64,000 nucleotides of DNA from Rhyzopertha dominica. Its lineage: Eukaryota; Arthropoda; Insecta; Coleoptera; Bostrichidae. The position numbers were made by a program, and so were the translations under genes. Positions 24,763 to 37,075 of this stretch are shown piece after piece. The notes under the pieces were generated by a model. That model was not told the origin of the DNA. It made no database searches and was given only the letters and a program-made list of their open reading frames with translations. Position 1 is the stretch's first letter; each line of letters begins with the position of its first letter. Where the stretch lies: contig QCXZ01000064.1 in assembly GCA_025024175.1 (NCBI GenBank), positions 17,918,001 through 17,982,000 on the forward strand. The letters are read 5' to 3'.

Positions 24763-27267
24763 TGTACTACTAGTGCTTCTGACGAGACCGAGATTAGTAA
24801 AGTCTCGCCTCGGTCTCGTATACGAGACCGAGACAGAGATTAAGGTACCCGAAACCCATACGAGACCGAGACTGAGCATACTAGACTTCGAGAGTCTCGT
24901 CTTTTACACAAATATATGTATAGAAAGGTGGGATTAAATTATTTACACTAGTGACGATGATTATGAACTTTTAAATGTAAATGACACAATTATCATATTC
25001 ATACCCATTATTTTAGTTCATTAAATAAGCACAAAATAATGTAATTATTTGCCTAATTCTATTACTTACATAATTTTAGAAGTGTTTTAATTCAAGTTGT
25101 AATAAAATAGCAAGCGGTAAAGCTCTGCAGATTATATAGTGAGTTTTTATCTGAAAGACTTTACATGTTTACAAGAACAGTAAACTACTAGTCAAGTGCA
25201 AGTACTANCTCTATGGAAAAAGCAAATTTTCAGAAAGGGCTTAAAAGCATATTATAAAATATTACCTGTATATATATATGCAATATCCTTAAAACAGCGA
25301 AAATATTTACTGTATAACTGCATATTGTGCCAAATTTCACGCAACACTAAAAACCTTTGCAAGGATAAAAATTAGTCACATCACTTACTTAAAGTTTCGC
25401 TTAACGTATCTCATTTTATAATTTATGAATTCTAATTTTACAATACCCAGACTTGCAAATACAGGTTGCAAGTTGCAACATGCACTTTGAGGTTAGATTC
25501 CGTTTTAGGGTTGTCATATTTAGATTCTGTTAGTTTATCTATTGACCACCGACTTCAGCGGCGAATTAGATTCATCAGTAATTTATATCAACGAAAATTT
25601 TAATTCAACAAACGTAATAATTTGCAGGAAATACGATGCTTTCAGTTCAAAAGTCTTTCATTTACATGTGTGATGCATAAAAATGTTACTTGAATAAAAA
25701 TGATAAAAATAATTATTATGTTTGTTTCGAAATGTAAACACAACGATTTTATCAAACTAACAAAATAATTCAGTATACATTTTTATTCGGTTTAGTTTGC
25801 AGAACAAATAAAAAACTGTTTGATGTAAATTCAAGAAGCATTAAATGAATGTTTAATATTGTTAGTTCTTGAAATGTTACATGAAAGGGTTTGTTAATAA
25901 ATGCTATATCGGCGTTCCATAGTGCACAGTAGCGTGGCAGATAGCATCAATGTATCATAGTGTTTATAATATGTAGCACGAATAGTTTTCTTTTTTTTCG
26001 TTTTGTGTCTTTTGTATCAAATTGGAATTGTATTATTATTATTATTATTATTATCATTATAATTCCCGTAAGCTTCCTACTTTGCATCAAACTTAGTGTA
26101 CCTATATTGTAATTTGTACTTAGTAGTTTTTATAACCAATGATCAATGGTAATACAGCGTACATGATGATTTTAGTATTCACCCCTAAAACTTTATTAAA
26201 AAAGTACCTTTGTCTAAGCTATAGGTTTGTAAATCGTAGTAAAAGTTGTATGCGAAGACGTGATAAAATAACCATGTTTGTGTAGGTAGATACCTATATC
26301 ATAATAGTACTAGACAACATTTTTTTTAAATCTATTTTTCTACGATCCTTATAAAACAATGGTTTCTATATTCGGCGACGTAAGAAAGTATTTTACAAAA
26401 AATAAACCAGACAAGACAAACGTAAAATGTAAAAATTAATATCAGTTTCTTCTAAATAATTATAATTATTGTATGATGGAAGTAGGTAACTAAATTTTGA
26501 TTTCAGCTGCAACGCACTTGGTTTTAATTGCACAAAAGCATTGTTATGTTCAATCTAATACTTTGTCCTGACAAATAATTAATAAAATACAATAACACAG
26601 TCAAATCAATTACTATAATTACTACGAAATCAACAGCCATCTTGCGTAGGTACATAAATACTATGAAGGCTATAGCGCAATACATTAATCTGTATGAATT
26701 TTGTTGTCAATTATGACCAAGTGTAATGCAGCGGATAGCAAAATTTAGTTACTTGCATGATCAACTTGATACAATTATTTATAAAACAAAATCTCTCAAA
26801 TTAATTAATATATATGAAAGTATATACTTTTTAAATCATTGTATGTAAAGAGATTATAAGAATCTGATACATAATGGTTATTATGTATTTACGCATATAA
26901 TTTTAGTACGGACTACAAATGCATTTGGTGTGCCGCACTGTTATTTTAAAAGAAAAAGTTACACAGGACAAATACCGAAATACCAAGCTTAATTACCCGT
27001 AATCACCACCGTGTATCTCAAGATATTTACGATGCACTTTAGTAGTAAATATTTCTAATATCGCTTTTGATGACATTCTTGTAAAAGGAGCATATCATCG
27101 GGATTTCAAAAATTAGGATTACCACCACTTATCAGATACCCGAGACTCTCGTCACGAAACCGAGACTAAGTAATCTGAGACCGAGACCAAAGAAACCATG
27201 CATTTCGGAGGCCGAGACCACGCAAGTCTCGGTCTCGTAACACCGAGACCGAAGCACCATGTACTAC
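24763..27267. mobile_element. Non-autonomous hAT element, 2489 bp, 8-bp TSD
   Basis: The element occupies 24771-27259. It is flanked on both sides by the perfect 8-bp duplication TGTACTAC (24763-24770 and 27260-27267), the target size of hAT transposases. The left end reads TAGTGCTTCTGACGAG and the right end, on the other strand, TGGTGCTTCGGTCTCGG, so the short terminal repeat is T(A/G)GTGCTTC. Directly inside both ends are clusters of GAGACCGAGAC words in both orientations (24784-24900 and about 27140-27250). This fits the subterminal transposase-binding repeats known for hAT elements. The interior is AT-rich, has no transposase frame and carries a (TAT)n tract, so the element would depend on a transposase supplied elsewhere. 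Confidence 0.85.
26027..26055 (+). repeat. (TAT)n microsatellite inside the hAT element
   Basis: About nine uninterrupted ATT/TAT units lie in the hAT interior. There is no AATAAA next to them, so they are not clearly a LINE tail. Confidence 0.85.
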
Positions 27268-30200
27268 TACACATTTATTCGTTTGTCCGCTCTAAGCGAC
27301 CTTAAACTATGTTAATCAACGAATTTAGCCAAACTCAAACTAAAATAAGTTTAGAAACACCTAAAAGGTAAATGCAGCTTGTGAAATATTACTTAATTTT
27401 AAAAAATTAGCGCCTAACATATTCCGTGTTGTGACTGCTCAGAGCACTTTGATAGCTTATATTAAATATTTATTTGACATGTCCTTTCGGATGGTCATTA
27501 TATATGTGTCTCACTGTGAATACGATGACAAAAAAATGTAAATATATAAATACCATCGCTATCCCTGTTGCTGCCGTCTACCGAGGAACATTTTTCTAGC
27601 ATGACGTATGGCAAAGATCGTTATACTTAGTTCACTAAGTAAGTAAGTATCCGTAGTATATCCGTATCCGTAACGTCTATGTTGTGATGAATTAAAATTT
27701 CAGAGTCATATCAAAAAATCCAAACAAAATGCCATTAGAAGCTCCTTTCCGGTTAACGGAAGCACCAAAAGAAGACGACGATAGCTCACAATTGGTCACA
27801 AGCAGGGTATAGCTTGCTGTGTAATGCGTTTGGAGTAACCACTGGGGTATTGCAAAAATTGCCATACAGCTGCTGCACAGCTAAAAAATAAGTAACACTC
27901 TTTGTTTGCCGTCAGTTAACAAGCTTTTTTGTCAATTAACGTTTTTATGTTTGTTGCGTCCAGTGAATCCTTTACTTAAAGTCAGGTATACATTTTAGAT
28001 ATCGAAAGCAGAAAACTGAACGTTTTCTTCACGACATACCTATTGAAATGCATCCACATAAAGCACGTGGTAACAAGCCAGAATGGATCTCGACCAAATA
28101 TTATTATGGATGGCCCTATATTTCCTCTTTTGTATTTTTTATTCTCCTGTGATGTACGTTCAAAATCTTCAGCATACAGCAGTAAAGATATACTGTTTGC
28201 TTCCGTGCCTGATTTAGGACCTTTTTTACAGAATTTGACAGACAACTATTGTATCGATGTGTTTTCCTTACAACTTTGTAGGTACACTTTTCGTTCTTTA
28301 ACCGTTCGAATAAAACGTCAAAAACTTCATGAATGAAAAAGAAATCTGCTTTATAATAAAGTGAACTGAGCCTGAGCAAATTAAATAAACGTTGATCCAT
28401 TAGGTAATAATTATTTTCACTGTATTATAGAGCATTAACGTGCTTATTATTATCATTTTCACATCCGTATTTTATAGTTCAAAAAAATGTTGAATAGGAA
28501 TTTTCGTTGGCGACATAATTCACTACTAACTATTGTTACAGCAAATAACAATTCTAAGACTGAAGTTCGTGATATCATGGGTTCTATTTTATCAAACTTT
28601 TCAGTTGGGTTGCGTCCAGTAACTTTTTGACTGACACAATCCATTTTAATCGGCATTTTTTACTGAATAATCCGGTATAGCTGAATACTATCTGATATGA
28701 CACCTACCTATTAAAACAGTTCGTAAAATATTCTTTTCTTGTCCGTAGAAAAACAAAATTAACCTCATTTGGTTCTTTAGCACATAGTGGATTCAGCATG
28801 TCAATATACATATACCATCATCACTTAAACAAACCTTTATAAAAAATTGTATCTATGTTTAGAACCTCATTTAATTTTAAGATTCGTATTTACGTATTTA
28901 GTAAGCAATTAAGTAAATATTATAAATAGCAATCGTTTTGTAACTGATACGGAAGAAAAATTCTAAATTTGCCAGTAATGTATAATTTGGTGCTTTATTA
29001 TATATCTGCATACCCAAAGCTTTAGTCGTAATATTTTCGAGTGCTGTCTACATTACCGTCCTTAGAGGTCACTTATCTACGTGGGCGTGACGAATGAAGC
29101 TACAACAGTGTAGCTAATAATAATAATTTAAAAAAGTGTAGTGGCAATAATCTCCAGGGCTGAAATTGCAACAGGAAGAAAACGAAATAAACCGTAATGT
29201 CACAAAACAAGGAGCTCAAGCTCCAGAAGTCATGTCTAGTGGAAAGGATTACTCTCCTCTAGTGCGGGCATAAAATGAGCTTTTTAACAAGTAAAACTTT
29301 CTAATCTCCAGCGTCCCGACGAAAGGATATTCCGCTGCAGCGGACTAACGTTACTTTCCGAAGTTTACGTTACCGACGGCCTAACTGCGTTTAGAATTAC
29401 AGCGAGCAGTTCTCAACTCGCGGCAGGTGTCTTATTCCCTTCGCCGTAAAATTATAACGCTTGGGCCTAAATCACGAAGGATACAGTACACTCCGTTGCT
29501 TATGTCATATTTCCGCGCGAAGGATATTACCAAAACTGTTTACGGAGCTCTAGGCAAAATTAATTTAATTACAAACTTATTCCGATGAACTGGGCCTCAC
29601 GGGGAGACAGAATGTTATATCTAGTTCTCATTTTGTTCTGCGTTGGAAAGACGCAACTTCGGGCGACATCTAACTTGAGTAGCAGAAAGTTCGATACGCA
29701 GATGACGTTTCCGCCACATCTTTGTGCTCTTTTATACTGGGTTTCTGTGAATGATTTATGCAACACGGGCGGTGTTGGTTTCTAAATTCTTTGTGTCGCT
29801 TTTTTGTAACCGCTGCCAAGTTACAATAAGTAGAATATACGGTCAACTGTCATATGCTGTTTTGCGGTTGCGGACAAAGTTATAAAATTGATGGTTTTTC
29901 TACCGATTTACGGATCTATTTTCTTTTCAAAGGTAAGTAATAACAATAACTTGCTTGTAGAAAACTACACAACTACGTCATTTTGTTGCGGTCACAGACA
30001 TAGCTTTATAAATCGGATTATTTTCAGCTAATTTTAAAGCCTACGCAGTCAATGCAGTCCTTTTTCCTATTTTAATATTTGCACTTCTTTTGCAACTAGC
30101 ATTGCACCACCCTAATTGAGCCGTTTATTATTTCTGGGTTAGAAAACTACCCGTAGAATACACGTTAGTGCGGCTAACGTCACTGCCACTTACTTATAGA

Positions 30201-31675
30201 TCATAATTCCTAATTGTGAATTATACCATTGCTACAGATTAAAGACGTCTTCTACTTCATCACAGTACAGTTCAATAGGTTTACTTTTGTCATAATCGCA
30301 CAGTTACGGTGCATAACCTTAAAGTTATAAGAAAATGTGTCACCCCGCAGCTCTAAAATCTAAGCTTTCTTCAACCTTATAAAGTTATTCATTCTATAAA
30401 CATTACAGCATATATTGAAAAAACACCCTCCCACGCGCTTTTCCATATTAAAATATATCAAATAATTGAACAATCGATAGATGACAAATATATGTCAAAA
30501 CAGTAGTTTTATTCACCTTCCTGAGAGGCGGCAAAATGATATAATCGAAAATTTCCATAAGCGCCTGGATGCATGAATCATTTATAGAAATCCTTATTAA
30601 TGGACGTGATATGATGCCGCTGCTGATGGCCTTCTCCATCACGCGTTAGTACTGTAAACCTCAATTTCACAATTCGCAAATTAATAGTGGACGGTTTGAA
30701 TTCCATTAAAAATACAGGTTGTTAGAAAAATATCAATAAATATCTAAGCAAGATATAAATTAGGAAGATCTGAGCACATGGAGGTTTAGGTAGTATGTTC
30801 TGCAAAGCACTGGGTAATTTAGGAAGCATGCGAGTTATGTTAATGACCGATCGCTGGGTCATTTAATTTTTTTAGGAAACCGATCAGTACGGTTCATAAG
30901 TAATTCTACACGCGGAATGTAGCAGTAATTATAACTGTGTTGACGAGTTAGTGTACTCAGAAAAGTTTGTTGGAGAAATCGCATTGGCCGCACAAACTAT
31001 GCATTGTAAAGGAGTATACTTTACGCCTCACTTTTACGCAAGAAATTGCTTTACTTATTTGCAAACGATTACTGTGAAAAGTTATCCCCAGGGCTCTTCA
31101 CTTGAGTAAAGTACAAAGAACTTTGTTCAAACACCTTCACTGGAGTGAACAGAGCAAAGTTTTGAGATCATTTAATGCGATACATTAAAGTGGATTCCAT
31201 TAATCAAGTTAAAATAACTTTGGGCGAAGAAGCGGGGACAGACTTAAATACATAATAAAGACAAACGTCGTAATGACTCCCTTCTACTTATTGCAACTGC
31301 GTAGCTTGGCGGGGGGATGTATTTCATTTGGCTGGGTTCCGTGAAAGCCATACTGAATAATTATTATTTAATTATAAACACGGTATGTGCGCTTTCTGTT
31401 TTATACCAAACATTTTATTTAGCTACGTGTGCACGCTTCTAGTAACCATTAGCGTCTTAAAGATCTTATATTGTGTTAAAGACAAGTTGGAAAAGTAACA
31501 CGAAGATATCATAATCAGCAGCCTGAAAATAGGAATGTATATGTGTGTAACATGGAGCTAAAGCAGTTCGTTCTGATAAATAATGATATAAAATTCATAT
31601 AAATACCATGTAGAGTAGAATCGCCTATCCACAAAGCTGATGTATATTTAGATAATAGTAACAAAATTACGTATA
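27268..31675. other. No recognised gene
   Basis: Short overlapping frames at 27982-28400 on both strands and at 29569-29785 have no recognisable domains. GC-richer blocks at about 29040-29540 and 30960-31330 might be conserved non-coding DNA. Nothing more specific was seen. Confidence 0.45.
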
Positions 31676-32230
31676 TGACATGTCGCCTGCGTCAAAACAA
31701 TCTGTGCACAGCTGTTTCGGCTTATAAAGCTTGCTCGGCACAGCTATACTCCCAACGCAGACAACACAGGATAGATCTGGCTTCCCTTTTCTAGTGTCAA
31801 TTAACCGGTATTGTCAACTCGTCTCTGTGGAAACTAATCTAAATGGTAGCCCACTTAGTGTGGGCGTTTAAAAGCAGACAGAGGAACCCAACGACGATTT
31901 CTGAAAAGAATGTAGTTATCAAGCATAGTAATAAAAAAATTATGTCTACGTAATGTCACCTACGTCGAAACAATCTGTGGACAGCTGTTTCGGCTTATAA
32001 TGCCTTCTCAGCACAGCTATAGTCCCAACATAGACAACACAGCAAAATCTGTCCACACATTGTTTTGACGCAGTCTACATGGCATTGACATAATTTTGTT
32101 ATTATTATTATCCTTGAGAGCTGCAGTACCCACAATAAAGTGGACTACGATATACAATAGTTCCCCACAGAGACAACGTTAAATTGCCACTAGATGGCAT
32201 GGTGTCATCCACATTGTAATTCTCGCATAT
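31676..32230. repeat. Composite repeat: inverted retroposon arms and tandem hammerhead-like units
   Basis: Two direct copies of a ~100-bp unit begin near 31683 and 31949. Each has a GCGTCAAAACAATCTGTG-like start, then ACAGCTGTTTCGGCTTATAA, then GCACAGCTATA and AGACAACACA. Two inverted copies of another repeat flank the second unit: about 31800-31935 (+), with GTGGGCGTTTAAAAGC and CAACGACGATTTCTG, and about 32095-32220 (-), ending GATGACACCATGCCATCTAG on the minus strand. A single copy of this second repeat sits at 56655-56851. A further inversion pairs 31937-31985 with 32048-32095. No coding capacity is present. Confidence 0.65.
31971..32017 (-). ncRNA. Hammerhead-like fold (degenerate core)
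   Basis: On the minus strand the order is CTGTG, CTGAGAAG, a GGC/GCC helix II with an ATTATAA loop, GAAAC, AGCT, GTC, CACAG. Helix I (CTGTG with CACAG), helix II and the GTC cleavage-type triplet are in place. The core lacks one base compared with CUGANGA, so it is probably inactive. The direct copy near 31704-31750 is more eroded (CCGAGCAAG core, GTG triplet). Confidence 0.4.
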
Positions 32231-33489
32231 ATCGATAAAATTAAATTGGCTACCACTGATTATTAAAGTGATTTCGTGCANGTTAGCTTTGGATATGTCA
32301 GTTTGCCCAAATTGCCCTAATCATTCCTTGCAACATTGACGCTCACATTAATATAGGGTAAAAATTTGCTAATTATATTAGTATTGATTTGCAAGTAAAA
32401 CATTATACTTCCGTTGAGGGGTAAATTACACTAGTATTTCAGTATCACCCACATCGAAGAGAAAACCTGCAGTGCTTGAAGTTTCGAGAAGAAAAAGTAG
32501 GTATAATTTTTGCTACACTAGTTTCAGATTTAATAATTGCCAACAAACCTAATGGTTTTCGAGTTAATCCCAAGGAGGAGGTTGTTTATAGTTAATATAG
32601 CCTGATCACATGTGTGTATGAGTTCTTTAATCAGTTGTAGCTAATTATACATTCAGCAAAACCTTTTAATATTATTGCCTTAACACGGGAAGTCTTTCAG
32701 TTTATATGCTAAAATTTATGGCATACCCATTCTCGTTGTAGTTGCAGGCAGTTTCATCTCCTTCATTTTAATAAATGTCAAAGTGCTAGATGACGATGCA
32801 TCTGGGTATCTGTAGCAGTATAGGAAACCACAGTAATAGGAGTAAGCTCGTTCGACGACGGTCATGATCAACTCAACTGATTCCTCATACATTTTATATT
32901 GATATGCCACAAACACATTTAATACGGAATACTGATTCATTGTTGAAACAAACGATTTCAACTCATGCTGAAAGCTCTTCTCCGTTGTAATTTAACTCTG
33001 CACAACGTTACATTATATTGTCACTTCCATCGTGCAGTAGCAGCTGTAGCGAACTTTTTAGGTACGCGCTCACTGCAGCTTAATAACATGTGACAAAACA
33101 ACGCAGACTTGTTAATTAGTTGCAAAGTAATTATACCTCTTCATGGTTGGCCACATCGTATTGTACCACAGCCTCTAGTTTCAATTCAGAATTACTGCCC
33201 TGCTGTTCGCCATGTAAGTGCTCCTAATCCTGTATAATGCGATACGATGCAGGGCGTATTTAACCACTAGCCTAACGGTTCTGGTAATTGGTAGTTTCGA
33301 CTTTCCAAACTTGTTAGTAATATTAATTATTTATAGATGATATCGCTCGTTACGGCATCAGAATGGAATGCCAGTTGGTTTTGCGACCTTGTAATTCAAG
33401 ATGCGCGACATTGTTGGTTGTCTAGTTTAGGTTGAATGCCCATTGCATTAGATTTTTGTCAGCAGTTGAACGTAACGATAAACTAAGTA
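32231..33489. other. No recognised gene
   Basis: AT-rich. The 81-codon antisense frame at 32716-32961 has no recognisable feature. Confidence 0.45.
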
Positions 33490-33800
33490 CACCCTTAATA
33501 AGTCTTGCTTGTGCTTTCGAATAACCATTTGAAACTAAAGCTACTGAGAATCTACCATCTACTAGTCTTATTATACATTGAGTTAAATTCAAAAGTACTG
33601 TTACGGTACTGTGTGAAGCACGAAACCCAGATTAATAAACCGTTTGTATTTGTGCAGCTCTCTCTTTAAAATCTTGACAGAACAGGAATGAGACTAATTA
33701 GCCCTTTATCTGAATGTTCCTTCCGCGTCTGAACCTCTGGAATTGGGATAACTAAAACAACCTTGTGTCTATGACAGCTAACCAATTTTTTCTAAGACGG
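33490..33800 (-). pseudogene. LINE reverse transcriptase remnant (LINE-D)
   Basis: Minus-strand translation in shifting frames gives VVLVIPIPEV (the V-x-P-I-P-K segment of non-LTR RTs), LISLIPVLSRF (the usual RPISVLPVLSK), then NGLLI and GFRASHSTVTVLLNLT (the usual GFRPGHSTTTALL), and finally RLVDGRFSVALVS, which precedes the first catalytic Asp motif. The order and spacing match jockey/CR1-type RTs. Stops and frameshifts are frequent, and only the N-terminal third of the RT is present. It is older than LINE-A judging by decay. Confidence 0.75.
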
Positions 33801-33996
33801 AGAACAAGATGAGCATAATTTTATATCTAAATAAGAAAAATAATAGTCAGTGCTATAAAGAAAAACTAGGTAACCCATTATTTATAAGATATAAAAAATT
33901 TAGGTGCTCCGTAACTGTGTTTTCTTTTTCTTGCTGGTAAATGCACCTCGTGTTCTGTAACTTCGGGAAAGATGAATATAGTAGACATAAAAATAT

Positions 33997-34002
<6 letters not shown>

Positions 34003-34063
<61 letters not shown>
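34003..34063. repeat. (TA)n microsatellite
   Basis: About 30 uninterrupted TA units. It produces a meaningless Tyr-Ile repeat in an antisense frame. Confidence 0.95.
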
Positions 34064-34066
<3 letters not shown>

Positions 34067-34439
34067 TTACACATTGGATCGTGAGATCTGCAGATTGCAG
34101 TCATTCTGAAACGGTACACCCCAATCAACCACGAGGCATTTCGAGTTCCATAGTTCGACCTGAACCAGACAGACAAGAAGATATATTAAGTGATTCGTAA
34201 GCTATTGTATTTTTATATACCCCGTGAATTGTGTCGAGGATGCAAGCATTTAATCTTGTTTAGGCAGATCAGATATTTCACATAAACTCAGAAATGTATA
34301 AGGGCAGGGCCACCTTCTCGAAAATGATAATATATTTACGTATCTATCGCTCTGCTCGCCCACGGAAACATTTCATTAGTGAACCCGCATTCAATATAAT
34401 CTCAACATCATTTTTAAGCATGTGACAGACGTTCATAGG

Positions 34440-34620
34440 CGTAGGAATAGTACTTACAAGTACCTTCCTGTATGAGACCGGTTCCCAGCCGATAACAGCC
34501 CATTGCTTATCATTTAACACCTGTTAATTATTAATGGAATTCCTGTTAATCTTAATGGCCGTACCTGGGAAAATGCACGAAATATCACCGTTCGCTTGGT
34601 CACCAGCTGTCATATTGATT
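34440..34620. promoter_or_regulatory. Candidate conserved regulatory block
   Basis: It contains the E-box CACCTG (34518-34523) directly followed by TTAATTATTAATGG (34524-34537), then CTTAATGG, CACCAGCTGTCATATTGATT and a GC-richer surround. Such E-box plus homeodomain-site clusters are common in developmental enhancers. This is inference from motifs only. Confidence 0.22.
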
Positions 34621-35095
34621 TAGCTGGATGTCTTGTTAATAATTCACAAACTCGTAAATATGTATGTGGCAGATGATACATAAAGTTATGGGTTAACGAC
34701 ACTTGTACGCGTTTGCAATGATAGGTGGATGAAACTAATGGGTCATTAACTGAAATTGGTTCAATTTTCGTAAGTGGCACGCTGGTGAAGGTTGTAATAA
34801 ATGCCGACAACATCCAATTTTTGATTGATTGGGGGTAGTTGTAGATTTTCTGTAGCTTTTATTATAAGTCAAAGGAGCTTTCCCGGGTGTGAGGTTATAG
34901 TTGTAAACTACTCGATCTGTGCCAAATTACGACCTATGTCTTTATATAAGTGATATATGACTCTATCTTATGTTTAACTGTAACTTGGTCGATAAAAATT
35001 AATGATTTCATTTGCAACAATTCAAGTTTCAAGAAATTAAAAGTAGAAATGTGCGGAAAAGTAGAGGTGGTAAATTTTAAAAAAATGCAAATGTC
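34621..35095. other. Spacer before LINE-A
   Basis: Nothing recognised. The antisense frames that reach into 34934-35260 run through the LINE-A tail and are not genes. Confidence 0.4.
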
Positions 35096-35118
35096 TAATA
35101 ATAATAATAATAATAATA
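35096..35118 (-). repeat. (TTA)n 3' tail of LINE-A
   Basis: On the minus strand AATAAAGACAC runs directly into (TAT)n, nearly eight units. LINE-B shows the same arrangement at 50009-50031, which supports reading this as a LINE 3' end rather than a chance microsatellite. Confidence 0.75.
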
Positions 35119-35469
35119 GTGTCTTTATTCGTTCGACCAAGCTACAAAAAAAACACAAAGAAGTAGAAGATAAGTACAATAAACCTCGACGTGCCAGCAC
35201 TAACGAAACTGCAGAGTTCACATACCGAACCAGGATGGCGGCATCTGCTCTTCCACTCAACCGGAAGATAATAGAAAATAGATTAGTTATTCAATAAGGC
35301 AGTAAGTATTGCAAACCAAGTTGAGAGAGATAGAGAGAGAGAAAGAGGAAACACGATAAAAGAGCAAATAAGTAAATTGGATAAGAAAGCTCGTAAATGT
35401 GAAATAACGAAAAGCAAGCATTACGTCCAGGAACAAGCAACAAATACGACCCCCGAAAGAAGGTTCCCG

Positions 35470-36547
35470 ACTGATGGATTATTGTGTGTTGTGATCAGGG
35501 AATGGCAAGTAAAGACTTTTTGCACGGAGTTAAATAAAATAGAGATATTGTTAGAGAAGGACCTTTAGAAGAAACTGTGTCTGTGTACCGGAATCGTCTT
35601 TTCGACGAACGTTAACATTATGTACATCTGTCTCAAATTAGATTTTTTGGTAAAGGTATGGTATTGTTTTGTGCCTTATAATCTTATGATACAAGCAAAC
35701 AGAGTGAAACACTCTTCTTGCCACCATATTCAACCACGGTATTACTTTGAGTTTGTGGGTAATATGTTGTCTTTCTCCAATGCCGAAAATTAGGCACAAT
35801 CAAAAATTTTGTACAACCGGTACGGTCGGTGGACCACAAACAGAATCAGCGTAATTAAATAGTGATAGAACCAACGTATTAAACAGATCATTTTATTGAC
35901 TTGTGCTTAAGAGCTGACGAAAATTGTAAGTTGTTTTTAGTTTAACGTAAGATCACATGGGTTTTAAAACGTAATTGGTTATCAATGATAAGACCTAAAT
36001 TACGTGCATATGCTACGACCTGTATGCACTCACTTTGCATTTTTACATTTAAACTAGCTGCTATATCGTTGTACTCCTCGGACTTAGGAGATATTCCAAA
36101 CAAAATCATTTATATTTCATAGGATTTATGCTTAGCGAGTGTGCAACGGAAGCAGAGTACAGTTATTTAAACCTGGTAATACCTTTGTCTTGAGATCACT
36201 AACATTATCTTTACTAAGAGAGTACAGAATTTGTGTATCAACTGCATAGAATATTATTACAGCAGCAACAATAACAGATGTGTACAGGGTAAATAGTAGT
36301 GGTCCTAAAATTGACTCTTGGGGAATCCCACAGTTGACAACAGATGAATTTTTAAAGGTGTTTCCAATTTTAACAATTTGGCTCCTGATTGAGAAACATT
36401 TCTGGAATAGCCGCAATGAGTCTGACCCCAAGCCTAAGTGATGCAAAATAGCTAAAAGTAGTTCATGACTAAGACTATCAAAAGCCCTGGATAAATCGAG
36501 GAGTACCAGTAAACACGCCTGAGCAGAATCCATAGCTGTCATAATAT
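35470..36547 (-). pseudogene. LINE-A ORF2: central RT and C-terminal region
   Basis: Reading down the minus strand from the gypsy insertion, CLLVLLDLSRAFDSLSHELL holds the first catalytic Asp region of the RT, and GIPQESILGPLLF is the usual GVPQGSVLGPLLF. FYAVDTQIL stands where F(A/V)DDT is expected, so one of the two catalytic Asp residues is replaced by Val. Past a stop the frames carry ARNLGLIIDNQLRFKTHV, then RRVFHSVCLYHKIIRHKTIPYLY and RSFSNNISILFNSV, all standard post-RT blocks of this LINE type. The first 146-codon frame appears to start inside the gypsy LTR (36572); that start is an artefact of the insertion. Confidence 0.85.
36544..36547 (+). repeat. Target duplication ATAT, left of gypsy element
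   Basis: ATAT precedes the TG of the 5' LTR and recurs right after the CA of the 3' LTR (42320-42323). Four bases is the usual target size for Ty3/gypsy integrases. Confidence 0.85.
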
Positions 36548-36985
36548 TGCAACGGAGAGTCAGTGGTATCACGGCCCGCTCAACGCCTGTGGGCAGGCAA
36601 CCCGACGTGCTAGAGTGTTCGAGATTAATCGATGCGAAAGGCTCTAGTAAAGTCTAGGAAGGTTCGAAATCGAGAGCCTTCGCGAATGTGCCAGACACGC
36701 CAAGTAAGTGGGGAGTCTGCGGATATATAAGCGGCCAGAGACGGAAGTGAGGGGAAGTTAGACAGTCTATGAACGAGCGCGAGTTTTGAAAGTGACGGAA
36801 AGTGAGATTTAAGTATTGTAAAGTGATATAAGTACAACTGTAGTGTTTTTTAAAAGTAGTGTATAGTTGAGTAAAGTTTGTTAATTGTTAAAGTAATAGT
36901 GAATAGTGCTTGTTAGTGTTTTGAACTGTTAAATAAAGTGTTTTAAATCAGAAATCCAGGATTTTCGAACCCGAATTTCGTAACA
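36548..36985 (+). repeat. 5' LTR of gypsy element
   Basis: 438 bp, TGCAACGG...TTCGTAACA. It contains a TATA box (36724-36730), the likely transcription start downstream of it, and an AATAAA (36932-36937) about 48 bp before its end. Base-by-base reading found no difference from the 3' LTR. Confidence 0.95.
36724..36730 (+). promoter_or_regulatory. TATA box of gypsy 5' LTR
   Basis: TATATAA lies in a GC-richer part of the LTR, upstream of AATAAA, as needed for an R region to be repeated at both RNA ends. The transcription start itself is not visible from sequence. Confidence 0.6.
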
Positions 36986-36987
36986 AT

Positions 36988-36998
36988 TGGTGTCAGAA
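36988..36998 (+). other. Primer binding site, complementary to tRNA-Leu
   Basis: TGGTGTCAGAA begins 2 bp after the LTR. It matches the complement of the 3' end, with CCA, of animal tRNA-Leu (CAG/CAA type), whose terminal part ends TTCTGACACCA; the match weakens after 11 bases. The mdg3/micropia group of gypsy elements is known for tRNA-Leu priming, but that alone does not place this element. Confidence 0.6.
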
Positions 36999-37075
36999 AG
37001 CGGAATTTTGGATTTCTGGAGTGTTCTGCGGACCGAATAAACAGTGTTTGGAAAAGTTTTGGAAAATTCTAGTTT

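Noticed and set aside
24784..24900. CRISPR-like array from repeated GAGACCGAGAC
   Set aside because: Repeats are short, irregular in spacing and in both orientations; they fit hAT subterminal repeats in a eukaryotic genome.
26027..26055. (TAT)n as a LINE 3' tail
   Set aside because: No AATAAA or LINE sequence next to it; treated as a microsatellite inside the hAT element.
33853..34176. 107-codon antisense frame
   Set aside because: Half of it is Tyr-Ile repeat from the (TA)n tract; no other support.
34934..35297. Open frames on both strands, 108 and 115 codons
   Set aside because: They read through the LINE-A 3' UTR and its triplet tail (poly-Leu/poly-Asn); not a gene.
36625..36837. Antisense 70-codon frame, repeated exactly at 41959-42171
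   Set aside because: It lies wholly inside the LTR, so it is duplicated with it; no family and antisense to the element.
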